Shown here piece after piece: positions 47,020 through 59,394 of a DNA stretch of 64,000 nucleotides. The translations under genes and the position numbers were made by a program. The stretch's first letter is position 1. Each line of letters opens with the position of its first letter. The notes beneath the pieces were generated by a model that saw only the letters and a list, made by a program, of their open reading frames with translations, was not told the DNA's origin and ran no database searches. Source of the stretch: Helopsaltes ochotensis. Its lineage: Eukaryota > Chordata > Aves > Passeriformes > Locustellidae. The DNA lies in NCBI GenBank assembly GCA_013400155.1, contig VXBM01001009.1, positions 71,950 to 135,949 on the forward strand, given 5' to 3'.

Positions 47020-47640
47020 CCACTTTAAGCCCAAGAGTGATTAAAATGCTGGCAGAAAATAAAAACTGGCTATTGAAGAGCTTGCCCCGAGGTCCTAATT
47101 TCAAATCAAATTTTACAGCGCCGCACAGGAACAATGGCAGCCCAGTACTCCAAGTCTTCTTTTTGTCACTTTGTACAAAGAAACCCCCTCAAACTCTCTC
47201 AAAGAACAATGGCCCCTCTAGATTCGCAACTACGCCAAGAATGGGCTCAAACCATACAAAAACACATTTTAAAAATACATTTTACACTGCCCTTGACATT
47301 TGAGATAAATAGAAGCCAATGCATTGAAATTCCAAGTATTTTTTATATCCTTTCACAAAGTGAATTTTTTATTTTCTCCAGTCTACTTGATCTTTGACAT
47401 TCTGGCCTCTGCGAGAGAAGGACACAGCAGAGCAGTCAAAGAAATTAATTATGCAGATAATTGCATTTTATTAAAATGATTACTGTAGCAGGGAACGCCA
47501 CGAACGACAGCGACGCGGCCCCCTGAAGAAATCAAGGGGACGCAAACAGTTCATTTTTAATTGAAAAACTTCTCAGCTATTAACATTTAATTATCTGTTA
47601 CCGATATATGGCACTGAGTTTAATTGGCATTTTTCTATAC
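47020..47640. promoter_or_regulatory. Candidate enhancer: SOX-like and homeodomain-like motif cluster
   Basis: A repeat-free block. AACAATGG (SOX-type core) occurs at 47130-47137 and 47205-47212. Between them lies CTTTGTACAAAG (47169-47180), a perfect 12-base palindrome of two ACAAAG-type cores. TTCACAAAGTGAA at 47351-47363 is a further inverted repeat. From 47440 to 47620 there are many TAATTA, TTAATT and ATAATT homeodomain-type cores, with a CpG-bearing segment inside (47495-47520). The motifs are seen directly; enhancer function and factor identity are inference. Confidence 0.35.
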
Positions 47641-50600
47641 GTCAGGTTGGCTTCTCAGCGAAAACCCTCTCTTTTAAAGTTCCTCTGAGCTGCGCAGATT
47701 CCCCTTTCCTACAGCCTGAGTTTATTTGAATTTGGCAGCTTGGAAACAGCCAGTTGTTTCCCAGTGAACAGCACACAAGACCATATGTTTCAACATTTAA
47801 GCAATTTAGAATCAGAGGTATAATTCTGAGTGTCCTTAGCAGAAATTGCACGCTAAATACCCAAAGGATGGGAGCTCTACAAGAGTTTCAGCCTTTTTTA
47901 GCACTTTTCCCATAGCAACAAAACCACTCCACACTACTTATATCATCCCCTGGAACCACAAGCATGTGGAGAGCAGTGGTGAGCTGGCTGCAGCAAGGGA
48001 CGAGCAACAGGATCATTTCCCTTTTTGTCTTTCCTGCGCCTCTCTCCCAGCAGGATTCGTCCCAAATTCCTTCTGAAACACACCTGTGCTCAGGACTTGT
48101 ACCTGCTTTCTTGATTTTGCGGACAGCTGCTTTATAAGGAGGCATTAAGCAGGAATTTCTTTTAGCTAAACACGTGGCTTGGGTGGTTCTCTTCGTTTCT
48201 GGGGTGATGGACGTGACCAGAACTCTGGATTTAAATGCAGGTACAGCACGTCCAGCAGGATGGTGCTGGTTTGTCCGCCCTGCTTCTCCCAGCACCAGGT
48301 CACACAACCTCCAAACCACACAGGAATATTTGAAAAGCAAAGAGAGACCAAAACTCAGTAAATCCTGAGAGGGTTCACATCAGTGAATATTCATTGTTCT
48401 AACCACAACAACCAGGGGGAAAAAAAAAAGAAAAAAACGACAATCCAAGATGAAAACTCCGAGCTGTTTGCTGGTTGGAGGGAGGATGGGCACCAAGCAC
48501 GAAGGGCAGCAGCTCATCAAACACCCTCAGAACCGGAGGGAGGCCTCGCTCCTGGGATGGCCCCGAAATCCCAGGCAGGGCTGGGGATCACGGGGCGAGC
48601 ACGGGGAGCCCTCCCCATCCCGGGGCACGCGGAGCCAGCGCCCAGCGTCTGACACTCTCACTCCCTGAACCGCTTTCCTGAGCCTCTGCTGCCTCACACT
48701 CACTCATTCCTCGACTTTTCACACCAAGCTGGAGCAGGAAATGGGTTTTTCCAGGGTGTAGGACTGCCCTGCTCTGGCACTGCTGCAGCCTCTGCCTCTG
48801 CGGGGCTGCAACACACCCAACATGACTTTTATTTTCCTCCTTTTATTGTTTTTTTCCATCCCACATATGGCTAGAAAGTGAAGTCGATGTTCACTTACTT
48901 GAATTTAATTTGCATGAAGTAAATCATCATTTACTTCAGTATTCAAACCCTTTTCCCTCCTAGCTTTCATCATAACTGACATTAAATAACAGACATTGCA
49001 TTAATAATCGTAATTTGTAGACACAAAGCGTTTTCAAAGTATTTTTCATCAGTATCCGAAGTTTGTTTTCCTTTGGTGGAGGTTCTTTCTCTCATTTTGA
49101 CTTGGTAGCCTGGCACAGAAAATTCCCTTTGAATGCCTGAGTGATTCTGAGTGATTAAAACAAGAAAACAAACCCTCCAGAAATAATTCCATTTGTGGGT
49201 ATTTCCTTTAACAGCATTAATAATCTAATGCATTTAAAAGGAAGATTTAGAATTCTAATTCACTTGTATTTCACAGGATTAAAAATGCAATATATGTAAT
49301 ATAGCCACGGGACAGAAACACAACCAGATCAAGGAGGTATTTCAACAATATCCATTCCTGTTGTGCAGGAGTTCAATGCCAACACCTCTCTAGGTCATTT
49401 AAATTTTACTCTACCAATCTGTAAAATGTAAAGAAAACATTTCTTTTTTCAGACAGGCCTGAAAACACATGTGGGATACAGTGGGATACAGCTTAAAGAA
49501 CAAACTGGTCAGGACTGAGAACAAAACTAAGTTCTCATTTGGAACTAGATTTAAATCTAATACCCAGTCCTGAGTGACCTGTACACCTAAGAGAGGACAC
49601 CTTCCCTTAATGTCTTTACCTTTTTTCGTATAATCAATTGCCAATTTGCAAAAAAAAAAATATTCCATAAAGAGCTCTTTTTATTTCCTTACCTGAAACA
49701 CCAGAGAGAAGCGATGTTTCAGAATGAAGAGCACTAAAAGAGACCTTCAGCAGGCCAGAGTGTCTGTCCTGCTGCTGAAAGCAGCAGCATTTTCAGCAGA
49801 AATGATAAATATGGTAAAGAAATGTATGTTTGAAAGGGAAAAGGGAGAACAGAGAGAAATCCCCACTCCTGGGAGCACTGGGCCACCTGGGCACGAGGAG
49901 CCCCGCGTGCCCTTCTCCAGGCAGCCCAGGTTATTCTCGTCTCCTTTTTTCCCTAGAAATTCCACCCTGACCCTGAGAAACTGTCATCAAAACAAGGCCA
50001 TTTCCATGAAACATATCTCCACTGTGAAAACATTGAATGAAAACATTCCCATCCTATTCTAATTTTAATTTGTGCTAAGTTTCAACGCAAAGACCAGGCG
50101 CAGCTGCCTGATTTCCTCCTCCAAAGCGCCCCGAGTTTCAAGTTCCCTGCCCAAAATGTGAAATTAAATCTGTGAGACTTCAAGGCACATGAGGCAAATT
50201 AGCATTTAGGAAAAATTAAGCTTTTAATGAAACAAAATGCCACTTAAATATTACTGGACTCTTTGGGTATATCTAATAACAAGGGTACTAAATAAAGCCT
50301 TTATAAGAAAAAAAAAAAATGCACACTGAGGGAAAATAGGACTGTTATTTTTAACACTGATAATTTTGTTTAAAAGAAGATTCCTTCCTGTGTTTCATCA
50401 TTTTACGTTATGCTCTATTATAGAAACTAATGTGGGAAAAAAAAGTTCAGAAAAATCCAGGCCCAGAATATTATGGAAAAAAGAACCACCAAATGTAAAG
50501 GTCCTGTAATATTTGGTATCTTCAGATTTTTCTGCACTGGTTCACATGACCCCGAATTTATTTTTAGATAGGCAGCAATTCCCACTTGGACACGGTGCAA

Positions 50601-51176
50601 TACCTTGTACCCGAATGTTGCTTTGCACAAATAAACCATAGAAAGTGTTGACTTAAAAATAAAACATTGGAAAAGGAGAAAGTTTTTTTTCTGGGCGAAA
50701 ATTTCCGGAAAAGCTGTAAACAAAGGCAGGTTTGGCTCGGTGGTTGAGTGGCTCTGTTGAGCTGTTGAGGATGGAGAACATATCAAACCTCACAGAGTGA
50801 GGAAATGTTTGTAAAACAGTTAGTAAATCACAGGCAGCGAGGTCACCGTGTTTAACAGCAGGAACGACACTTTGCCAAAAGCCCAGCTGGGAAAGGGCGG
50901 GGACGCTCACGGCTCCTCGCTCCTTCAGGATTCTTCACATCCCAAACTTCATTCCAAAATCAAACTTTTGGAAAGCAGGGAAAACCTGCAGGGTTTGGAG
51001 CTGAGGAGCTGCGCCAGGATGGCACGCTCATCATTTCAAAACCCGGTTCTGTTTCCCCCAAAACGGAGCGTGAGCTGTGAAATCACCAAGGAATTCTCTG
51101 CAAATTGATGCTGCCTGACCTTTTATCTCAGGGATGGAGCTTGGAGTTCTTGCTCTAAGTTCCCACACAGAAACAA
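47641..51176. other. Unique non-coding stretch
   Basis: No exon is recognised. An A-rich patch lies at 48421-48437. 48470-48660 is G+C-rich with a moderate number of CpGs. 48830-49330 is AT-rich and nearly frame-free. A GTGGGATACA unit is tandemly doubled near 49472-49490. 50180-50480 is AT-rich with a short A run near 50309-50321. Confidence 0.5.
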
Positions 51177-51197
51177 CCCCCCCCCCAAAAAAAAAAA
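51177..51197 (+). repeat. C10-A11 homopolymer junction
   Basis: A run of ten C directly followed by eleven A. Low-complexity sequence, likely variable in length. Confidence 0.85.
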
Positions 51198-51297
51198 TCT
51201 GCAAACTGGGCACGGCCAGAAGGTGAAATGACACATTTTTAAACCCGGACGCTACAAACCCGCGGAGGAACAGGCAGAGTTGAATTCATCTGGTGCC

Positions 51298-51310
51298 AAA
51301 AAAAAAAAAA
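51298..51310 (+). repeat. poly(A) homopolymer, 13 bases
   Basis: An A run followed by GCCAGGAAC. Confidence 0.8.
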
Positions 51311-51439
51311 GCCAGGAACAGGTTATTTGGAGTTGAAAAGCTGTCGTGCAATCACTTCATACTATGGAGAGATTTATGGAATGACTCACCTGCTACCGTA
51401 GGACCCGAAGCCCCGGCCTGGCGCTGGCAGCCAACGCAA

Positions 51440-51525
51440 AGGAAACACTTAAGCACATACTTGACTTCAGCTCTCTCATGTTTGAAGTTAAGCATGGACC
51501 TAAGTGCTCTGCTGGACTGGGGCCT
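51440..51525. repeat. Old palindromic amniote interspersed repeat
   Basis: The arms ACTTAAGCACATACTTGACT(TCA) at 51447-51469 and TGAAGTTAAGCATGGACC(TAAGT) at 51483-51505 are inverted copies matching at 18 of 23 positions, followed by GCTCTGCTGGACTGGGGCC. To my knowledge this arrangement (a CTTAAGCACATGCTTAA-type arm, its inverse, then GCTTTGCTGGATCGGGGC-type flank) recurs in reptile and bird genomes as a short dispersed repeat. It is probably a non-autonomous DNA transposon relic. I cannot give its library name. The central loop is shortened here. Confidence 0.55.
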
Positions 51526-51547
51526 ATATGCTGCACAACCATGGTTT

Positions 51548-51572
51548 AAAAAAAAAAAAAAAAAAAAAAAAA
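51548..51572 (+). repeat. poly(A) homopolymer, 25 bases
   Basis: An uninterrupted A run about 25 bases beyond the old palindromic repeat, followed by TCCTCCC. Confidence 0.9.
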
Positions 51573-52153
51573 TCCTCCCAAATTTCTCGTATCTGTGTTA
51601 AAATTCTGGGGTTTCAATGCCAGTTTATGATGAATTTTGTCAGCGTCCTTTTCCGCTCTTCGCCACTATCAGGAATTTGGGGGAAAAAAAGTTGGTCTGC
51701 AGTGATGAGAACAGTTTTTGTCTTTTGAGAAGAGCCCATGGGGCACTAGTCCTTCCTTTAGGTGGCAGAAAAGGGACACTGCAGCTGGAATGAGCACTGT
51801 TGGTAGGGGAGAGATTAAATAAGAAATAATTTCCTCGGTGCCTGTTAAACCGTAGGGAGGAACTGCCCCATGAAGCCAGTGAAGTTTAATAACAAAGTTA
51901 AACGTTTTCCTGCTTCCTACTGGAGGAAAAAGAAGGTATAAAGAAATATTCCATTTGAGGTGGGCAGTCTTTCCTTTCACACTTTCTGCTTTGGACTATG
52001 AATCCTTTAACTTGGTCTCACTCTGCCCTTTTTGTTAATAAAGTAAAATTTTCAGTTAAAATGACTCCTGAATCCAAACTCTACATCTTTTGGACAAACA
52101 CAGTGTAGTTAAAAGGGTTTTCCTTACCACCAACCCAACCAAACCCTTAAGAA
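51573..52153. other. Unique non-coding stretch
   Basis: No gene or repeat family is recognised. Confidence 0.55.
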
Positions 52154-52171
52154 TTTTTTTTTTTTTTTTTT
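52154..52171 (+). repeat. poly(T) homopolymer, 18 bases
   Basis: A T run followed by GGTGTTTTGGGGGGGTTGG. Confidence 0.88.
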
Positions 52172-55100
52172 GGTGTTTTGGGGGGGTTGGTAAAGAGCTA
52201 AAGATTCAAACTTTGCCAATCAAACTCACACTGCCCTTAAAGGCATTTCTAGTCCTGCAGCCACCTCTGGGCCACCACAGAAAGCCCCCATTTGCCAGGG
52301 GGCTCCAGTGCAGGTGTGCATTTGAAGTGTCAAGGAAAAGGCAGGAAGGAAATGACTTTAAACTACACTCCAGTTATTATTTTCACTGGTTTTGCTGCTT
52401 CCCACCCAAAGGTGACTACTAAGGAAAAATATTTGCAGGGTAGATTTCATCCAGGGAAGTGCTAAAGACCAATTAAAGAGTGAAGTTACATTTATAGGAG
52501 ACTTGTAAGGATCAAGTTAACATCAAATAATAAAAAAGTGAGGCCAACATTATATATATGCACACGGCAAAGTACTAATTCTTCTGACACTACCTTTAGA
52601 GAAACAGCAGTTTCTATATAAATATGATCATATTTAACACAAACTCTATAATAATGCAACATTAGGAATTAGAAATTTATCCTAAAGGGAAGGAAGAGGA
52701 GAACACTGACACCAGGGCTTAGGTTAGTACTACATAAACCTGAGAGTGACTTAAAATAATTAAGCCACAGTAGTTCAACTTCAGTCATTTTACCTGCTCT
52801 GTTTTAAGAAGAGAGACTTTCTTAAATGGAAAATCCTACAGGGAACTGATGGACCTGACTATTAATTAACCAGTCCTGTATGTTGAACATTTCCCATTTG
52901 GTTAATCTTCTGGAAAGGAATTACAGCTTCATTTCATAAAATCTTCTTATTTACTCATTCCACGAAGCTTTGGGCATGTCTGCTACTGTACAGTTTCTTT
53001 TTCATTCTTTTCTTCTTCTTTGGTCCTTCCTGGTCAGGTTTTGGTCACTACTATGGATCAGTTGAGCAGTTCAATGAGATTAAATCAACAATATGTTTTA
53101 AACTGCCAGTACAGAAGTTAAATTTTACCTCCCTTAATCCATCTTATGTGCTTCAGAATTGTGCTCCAAGAAGCAGAGATATTAATTAACAGACAATAAA
53201 TGCAGTATTTAACGGCTACAATGTCTAAGGAAAGCTCCTGCTGCCTGCTACCATTTCGTTTAGCACACAGCCCTTGCTTCCACTTCTGCATTTGGGATAA
53301 TCTTGGATATTCATTTGGGATCTTTGTGCCTCTCCTGTCTCCAGGATATTTAGGGACGATTCCAGCCTCATCTCCCAGGAACCAGAATTTGTTTATTTGT
53401 TACCAACGAGGCTGAAACTGTCCTGAAATACTCTTCAAAAGGAACTGGTGGGGCTCAGCCATTCCCATGGATCCTGTTGTTCCAGGTGCTGGCTGCTCCT
53501 TGTGGGGAAGCTGCAGATTCTTGCCACGGAAGCCTCGTTCTCAGCCCAGCTCCACATTTCCCTTGGCTCGGCCTCAAGGAACATTTCCCTGCTCTCCCTG
53601 CTCTCAGCACCACATTTGTTACGGGGAGAAAACAATCCTTGCTTGGGTTTTTCTAAGGTGGATTGATTGTGTGCCCTGGAAGAGTTGATTTGACCTGGAT
53701 TCTGGACTTGAAATTATTCAAGCACATCCCATGGATGTCACCAGACCCTACCAGTCACTTCACGGAATATACTTAAAATACTTTAAAATTTGCTCTCACT
53801 TTGCTTTCTGCTTCCATCCAACAGTGTAAAGAAACAGATTTACAATAATTCCCTCACAGTTGGTCCAACCATTGTTACTTCTGAGGGTTTCCAGCAGTGA
53901 AACTGCCACCCTCAGACAGAGTCTTACACGCATTCAGTTTTATTACTTTAATTTTTGTTGTCCTTCTGAATTATTATTTTGGAAACAGAGAGCCTTTAAT
54001 GCAGCTGTCTTAATGAGCAATTTTGGGTTTCAACACAACGCGTGCCCCTGGTTTTAACGATACACCATCCCCATCTACTGCTTTAAACTTCTTGTCCCAT
54101 TCAGACTCCACACTCCAAACACTGAGCTCTGTCTCACAAAACTAAACAAGTTGGCACCTGAGAAAATTAACTCTCTCAAGGCAGAAGTCTAGCAAAAATC
54201 TCCAGAAGAAACAACAGTGCTTGGCTTTGATGGAACCCTGCTCTCTTTTCCCCTCCAAGGCTGAATCTTTCCACTGAACTCACAGCCTTGTACCTGAGCT
54301 CAGCTCAACCCACCTGGGACATCACCCCTGACTTCATCTTCCAAACCCCACTTCAGAAAGGCAAGGGTTAAGAGAAGAACTAGAGAAAGCAACCACAAAA
54401 GAAATCAAGCAGCTTATTAATACTCCTATTAATCCTCCTGCCAATCTTTTATGGAATTAGAACCTCTCCAAACTATACTGATTTTTATATTCTGATTTTT
54501 ACGTGCATTCTTTTAAGCTGTAGAAGTCTCAACGCACGTTTTGCACTTTACAATAAGTCAAACGGCTGCATCTGTGTAAAAATACATAGTAATTCCTTAA
54601 GTAAATGCATTCCTGACTGCAAAGCCAATTCAGCTTCCCCCCTAGCCTGGGTGCTCATTTCTATTTAAAACCAGCCCTCTTGCAGCAGAGCCCTTATCTC
54701 CAGAGGAGATTGCTGGGCAGGCTGGTCGGTGTTTCCAATTTCCTTATATAACGAGGCTCCAATGCCGGGAGGAAGTGGGCAGATACTGGGAAATCAGGGT
54801 GGATAAAAAGCACTAGACCTGTAACCCCCGAGGTCAGGAGGTTACGACTTCAGGGCCCGGCAGTAAGGTGGAAGGATGTGTCCAGGTAGTTTTAAATTAC
54901 CTTCTTTGACTGCTCTTTTCCAAGAGGAAGAGAGATAAGATCCAATTCAGAAGATTCATATTGCCCACGTGGATATATACACACGGCCAACACGAGCTTC
55001 ACTTCGTATTTCCCACTGTAAATAGTCTGAATGTGCAGAGGTTGAAAAGTCTTCCCTCCCCTGCAACTGTGATTTCACATTTAGAAGAGCTCAATGCTGT

Positions 55101-56090
55101 CCAGATATCGATAATAACTGTTCACAGAACCTAAAGATGAATTTGTGCGACCCCAAGTTGGTTTTCAAACCCTGGCAGGCTCGGGGACAACTGCAGATGG
55201 AAAATGGAGCTTTAGCCAAACATGAGGGATTTTATGTGTCCGCACGTGCAGCAGACAGCACAGGAATCCTCTCCCCAGGAATGGAGGAGTAGTAAAATCC
55301 CAGTTTGCAGCTTGGATGCTCAAGTAATGACATCATGGCCATCAAAGAACCGGCACCACTGGTCAGGATTAAAGTCAGAATGCAAAATTAACGAGCACAA
55401 AACACACCAGCAACAACTGTGGAAGGCCTTCCCTGACATCACCACGGGGATGGCAACGATGCTGAAGGCAAGAACATTAATGGCCAAGTTTCTGGACAGA
55501 TAAAGGCTTTGACTGGACACATCAAAACATACTAAGAGGACAGGTACAGTAAAAGCAAACTGTAGTAAGAACAAACTGTATCTGTGATTTCGAACTCAAC
55601 GCCACGACCAGCAACGTCTTTGTCTCTCCTTCTGTTGAATCTGATGATATGAACACTCAGAAAACACGAACAGCACATAAATCTTCACATGATTCTTCAA
55701 TCTGTCTACAAATGACCATGACATTACACATAAACTATTCCCTGGAACATATCTGCTCCCCTTTGAAAGAGTTAAGGAGTGTATCAGACACCGTGATAAA
55801 CACAGAAAACCCAGCGTGAATACCAATAAATGCAAGCCTTCCGTCTCGGAAACTCTTCACTTATTTGATTAAGTTAGGTGAAAAACAGAGCAGTCATGCT
55901 TGTAGCTTTTCTTCCTTTTTCCTTCCCTCCACTCTTTTTATTCCTAATGCGAATCGGAAGTCTATGTGGAGCAGCCTGGCTACCCCCGGTCTAACCTCCC
56001 CATCTGGAAGGGAACTAACCAGCCTTGGGGCTACTTCCAACCCTTCCCAGCTGTTGGCTTTGGGTTTTTTGTTTTTGCGGGCTTGAGAAA
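52172..56090. other. Unique stretch, AT-rich at 52.4-53.2 kb
   Basis: No exon is recognised. 52430-53200 is AT-rich and nearly free of open frames, with a short TATATATA at about 52551. 54060-55200 is likewise frame-poor. TATATAA occurs at 54746-54752, but no supporting promoter features follow. Chance frames near 53450-53690 and 55220-55500 resemble no known proteins. Confidence 0.5.
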
Positions 56091-56345
56091 GCATATTTAT
56101 ATAAATGATTGCCATATCCTTTGCCAGCTGTTGACCCCGCTCTCGGCCCGGTTGGGGCATGTTTTTCATTTCTGGCGGCCGCAGACTGGGGCTGACCCTG
56201 GCGGAGGCAGCGCGTTATGCAAACAGCTTCACGCGCCCCGGCCCCGAGCTGCAGCACAATGGGTGCCCAGTGCTGCCCCGGTGTTTCCCTCTGGGCTAAA
56301 ATCTCTTCCCTTCAAGCCCCGAGCCGGGAGCTCAGGAAAAACAAA
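56091..56345 (+). promoter_or_regulatory. Candidate CpG-rich regulatory block with TATA and octamer motifs
   Basis: TATATAAAT lies at 56098-56106. The segment 56138-56250 contains about eleven CpGs in 115 bases, including GGCGGCCGC and CACGCGCC, against a CpG-poor background. An octamer-like ATGCAAAC lies at 56217-56224. A TATA-driven start near 56130 on the plus strand is possible. No coding exon or splice site could be confirmed downstream, so an enhancer is equally plausible. Confidence 0.3.
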
Positions 56346-56414
56346 TGATGAGATTCACAGCGCCGGCCCGAGCCTTCCTGTCCCCGGCAGAAGCGCTCGG
56401 CGGTTTCAGACGCT

Positions 56415-56537
56415 CAAAGGTTGAACAAAAACGCACGTGGAGAGGCATTTTCATCTCAGATGCAGCTCCTGTTAGCAAAGAGGTTAATGGAAACACACGT
56501 GGGAAGGCATTTTCACTCGGCCACCTCTTATTTGGTG
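56415..56537 (+). repeat. Two-copy ~61-base tandem duplication carrying CACGTG E-boxes
   Basis: Copy 1 starts near 56415 (CAAAGGTTGAAC) and copy 2 near 56476 (CAAAGAGGTTAA). The best-preserved core is AACGCACGTGGAGAGGCATT (56430-56449, continuing TTCA) versus AACACACGTGGGAAGGCATT (56492-56511, continuing TTCA), with three differences in 24 bases. Each has a CACGTG palindrome (56434-56439 and 56496-56501). Flanks have diverged more than the cores, which suggests either selection on the cores or uneven drift. Confidence 0.75.
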
Positions 56538-56658
56538 GCAGAAAGTTTCCTGAGCTGAGCTGTCAAAACATCCCGGACTGCTTTTTCTAGACTTGGTTTT
56601 CCTCGTGTGGAAGTGCAAGCTGATGGATCTCCACTGCAGCTCTTGAAAAACTGCAGCT
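56538..56658. other. Short unique stretch
   Basis: No gene or repeat is recognised between the E-box duplication and the AAT microsatellite. Confidence 0.5.
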
Positions 56659-56691
56659 AAATAACAATAATAGTAATAATAATAATGATAA
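56659..56691 (+). repeat. (AAT)n imperfect microsatellite
   Basis: About ten AAT-type triplets with C and G interruptions. Confidence 0.85.
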
Positions 56692-58018
56692 GTCACAAGG
56701 TTCCACTCTAATTATTTTAAACTTTCAGCTCAAATGCATGTGAGAAGGGAAACCACCTTCTCCGTGTCCCAAGGCATTGCTGTGAGTGCCTCCGTATTCC
56801 CCATCACCTGTATAGCTATGCTGAAACAAAAGTTTTGGAATTCCATTAAAGAAATACTCTGTAAAAAAGGGAATTCTCTCAACAAACCCTTCTGAAGCAA
56901 CAGCAGCCACTCACCTTGGCTGGCACCTCACCAACCAAGACTGCTGAAGTTAAATGGGACACAGACAATGAACTCCAGCCAGCCCTTACAACTTTCATAA
57001 GCATTATCAGATTTTTTGATAATAAGTAGAGGTGGCATATGTGTTCTGTTTAGTATGCAGAAGAGCCTCGTTTTATTCTCAATGCACAGATTTAATTAAA
57101 AATAAATTTACTGTTAACGCTTAAAGTGGTGCCAAGATTATCCAAACAGAAGGTTTATGATACTTAATAATTGATAAGGGGAGGGAAAATCACAGATTGC
57201 AAGTGATTATTAGTTAGCAGGTCTGTTTTGCAAAGGTGAAAGTGGCATCACAGCCAGCCAAAAGGGTAAAAAAATTCCTTTAGAATTTGTAGAGTTGGAA
57301 AAATTTGAATTTAGCTAACACTTTGTTGAAGCATTTGGAATGAAACCGATTACAGACCCCAACAGTTTGAGCAACTACTTCAGATAATACTGAAAGTATT
57401 CAAAGTGTTTTCTCAAACATCAGCTTCCGCCCAAATCCACACAAGGGAGGGGTCATTTTATCTTTTTCTTTTTAATTTGGGCACATGCAGGAGATCAGCT
57501 CCTTTAAGGCGCTGATTCTCCGCTTGGATTTCAAACCAGCTTTAGCACAATGTGCCAGAAATTTCCACAAGTGCTGAGAGAATTAACTGATGGGATCTTT
57601 GAAGCCTCTCTATCCCAGATTAACTAATGCAAAATCTGTGAAATCACAGTTCAATCTTCTTTTTTTCCTGGCTGGATGTGTTTGCAGCGGTCGGGATGAC
57701 AAGATGCTCCCAAGCCATCTGGCCCCTCGCGCAGGATTTGATTCAGAAAATTAATAGTAACACCATTGGTGTGCACAGATTGCAGCAATCCAGACACGTA
57801 GGCCTGTTACACAACCCGGCCTTTTGTAACTCCCCCATAGGTTACACACACGCTGAGAACACGGACAAGATTTCCATAAAACCCTGTGAGTAACCAGGGA
57901 GAAATTCCACCAAACACCGAGCCCGGGGCTGCCCTGCTCTGCCTCACCAGGGCAGGGAACTCGCTCGTCTCCTGGGGACAGGCTGGACTTTGAGCCCTCC
58001 CCGCAGAACAGAAAAGGC
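56692..58018. other. Unique AT-leaning stretch
   Basis: No exon is recognised. 57000-57420 is AT-rich, repeat-free and frame-poor, and contains a small inverted repeat ATTATCA...TGATAAT at 57003-57023. Its texture is compatible with a conserved non-coding element. Confidence 0.45.
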
Positions 58019-58048
58019 AAAAAAAAAAAAAAATTTTTTTTTTTTTTT
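58019..58048. repeat. A15-T15 perfect palindrome
   Basis: Fifteen A are directly followed by fifteen T, a 30-base perfect inverted repeat without a loop. It is low-complexity sequence, possibly with an inaccurate length. Confidence 0.88.
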
Positions 58049-59390
58049 ACTTTCATGTATTATGCAATTATAATGTCTATAAATAATGCAGCCCCCTGCT
58101 CTCAATAAGTGCTACCTCGCACGTATCGGTCGAGGAATTAAATCCTTCTTTCAGGACTATCACACTCCACCCGTTTTCATGGATGAGCAAAGGCTCCGTT
58201 GGAGGCAAGCTGCAAACTTGATTTACAAACCCAGTTCTGAACATCCAAACAACAGGGCTGGGAGAATGCAAAGGCAGCTTTGGACAACTTTTTCCACACA
58301 ATCCTAAAAAACCCTTATTCTGTATGGAAAAGAAAAGCTTTTTGGCAGAAGTGCTGCTTCTTGGAACAGACTTGGGGTTGGAAGAAACTTGTATAAATTA
58401 TCTATGTTAGATAAATTGTGTATTAAAATGTTACTTTAAAAGATTATTTTTGTTTGGTTCAAGCCGAACATCTCGCTATATTTTACATAATTCAAAGCTT
58501 ATTCCCATTAAAATTCATTAGATCTGTGTATTCAAACCCACGAGGAACCTCTGGAAACACTGAGCTGGTGTTTAACCGCAACTGTGAATTTTCAGCTTTC
58601 TTTAAAGGTTTCTAAGCAGGGTTTTTGTGCTGCAGCAGAGGAGGAGGAGGAGAGCTCCCAGGAAAACCCCGCTGCGTCAAAGGCACGGCAAAGATGGGAA
58701 CAGAGGGAATTTCAAACAGGTACATCCACTCTCCGAGTGGAATGTTGAGGGCTGTACACGACTCCAAACACAGTGTCGCTTGTAAATACAGGGAACATTA
58801 ATGGGAACAGTTTTGTCTCCTTTACCGGCGCTGATGGATTTCATCGCTGTGTGTGAAAAGAGGGGACGCCTGGCACTCTTCAGCATGAATTTTTAAGCCC
58901 CTTAACGGTTCCAGAAAACACAGTATACAAAGTATACAATAAAAAAAAAAACCGGCTTGGCCTTTGGAGCATTAAATCTGCAGCATCTCTAAAAGCCGAG
59001 GAGGTGAGAGATCCTCGGGGAACTCCGCGCTCCCCTGAAGCCTCGCGGTCGCAGCGGGTGAGCTCGGAATAAACAAGGGAGTCCCAGCCAGCCATCCCCG
59101 GGATATTTTGGGCAGCACTCCCGTGTTTTCCCTCTCAGAGCCCGTTTGGAAACACCTTCGGGGGAAGTGTTTTTGGAGGGCTGCACTTTCTCAGAGGCAG
59201 GTCCCTTCAACGTGCCGGGCTGCTCACCCTAAACTACTCATCGCCGCTGCATACCCCCATTTCAGGCTCTTCTGGGTCTGCACATTCCTTAAAAAACTGG
59301 CAAAAGTGGAAAGCTTCACCTTTTTTTTTTGTTTTATAACAAGCCTCCACCTCATCAGTCCCGAGTTCAGGTTTCAGTCACTGCTGCTGA
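58049..59390. other. Unique stretch; CpG-bearing near 59.0-59.2 kb
   Basis: No exon is recognised. A (GAG)n microsatellite lies at about 58637-58655. A GGGGTTGGAAGAAACTT at 58374-58390 is faintly CR1-like but too short to call. About 58990-59070 carries several CpGs (TCGCGGTCGCAGCGGG context). Confidence 0.45.
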
Positions 59391-59394
59391 TGAT

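Noticed and set aside
58370..58400. CR1-like GGGGTTGGAAG segment
   Set aside because: Too short, and not followed by the next CR1 landmarks on either side.
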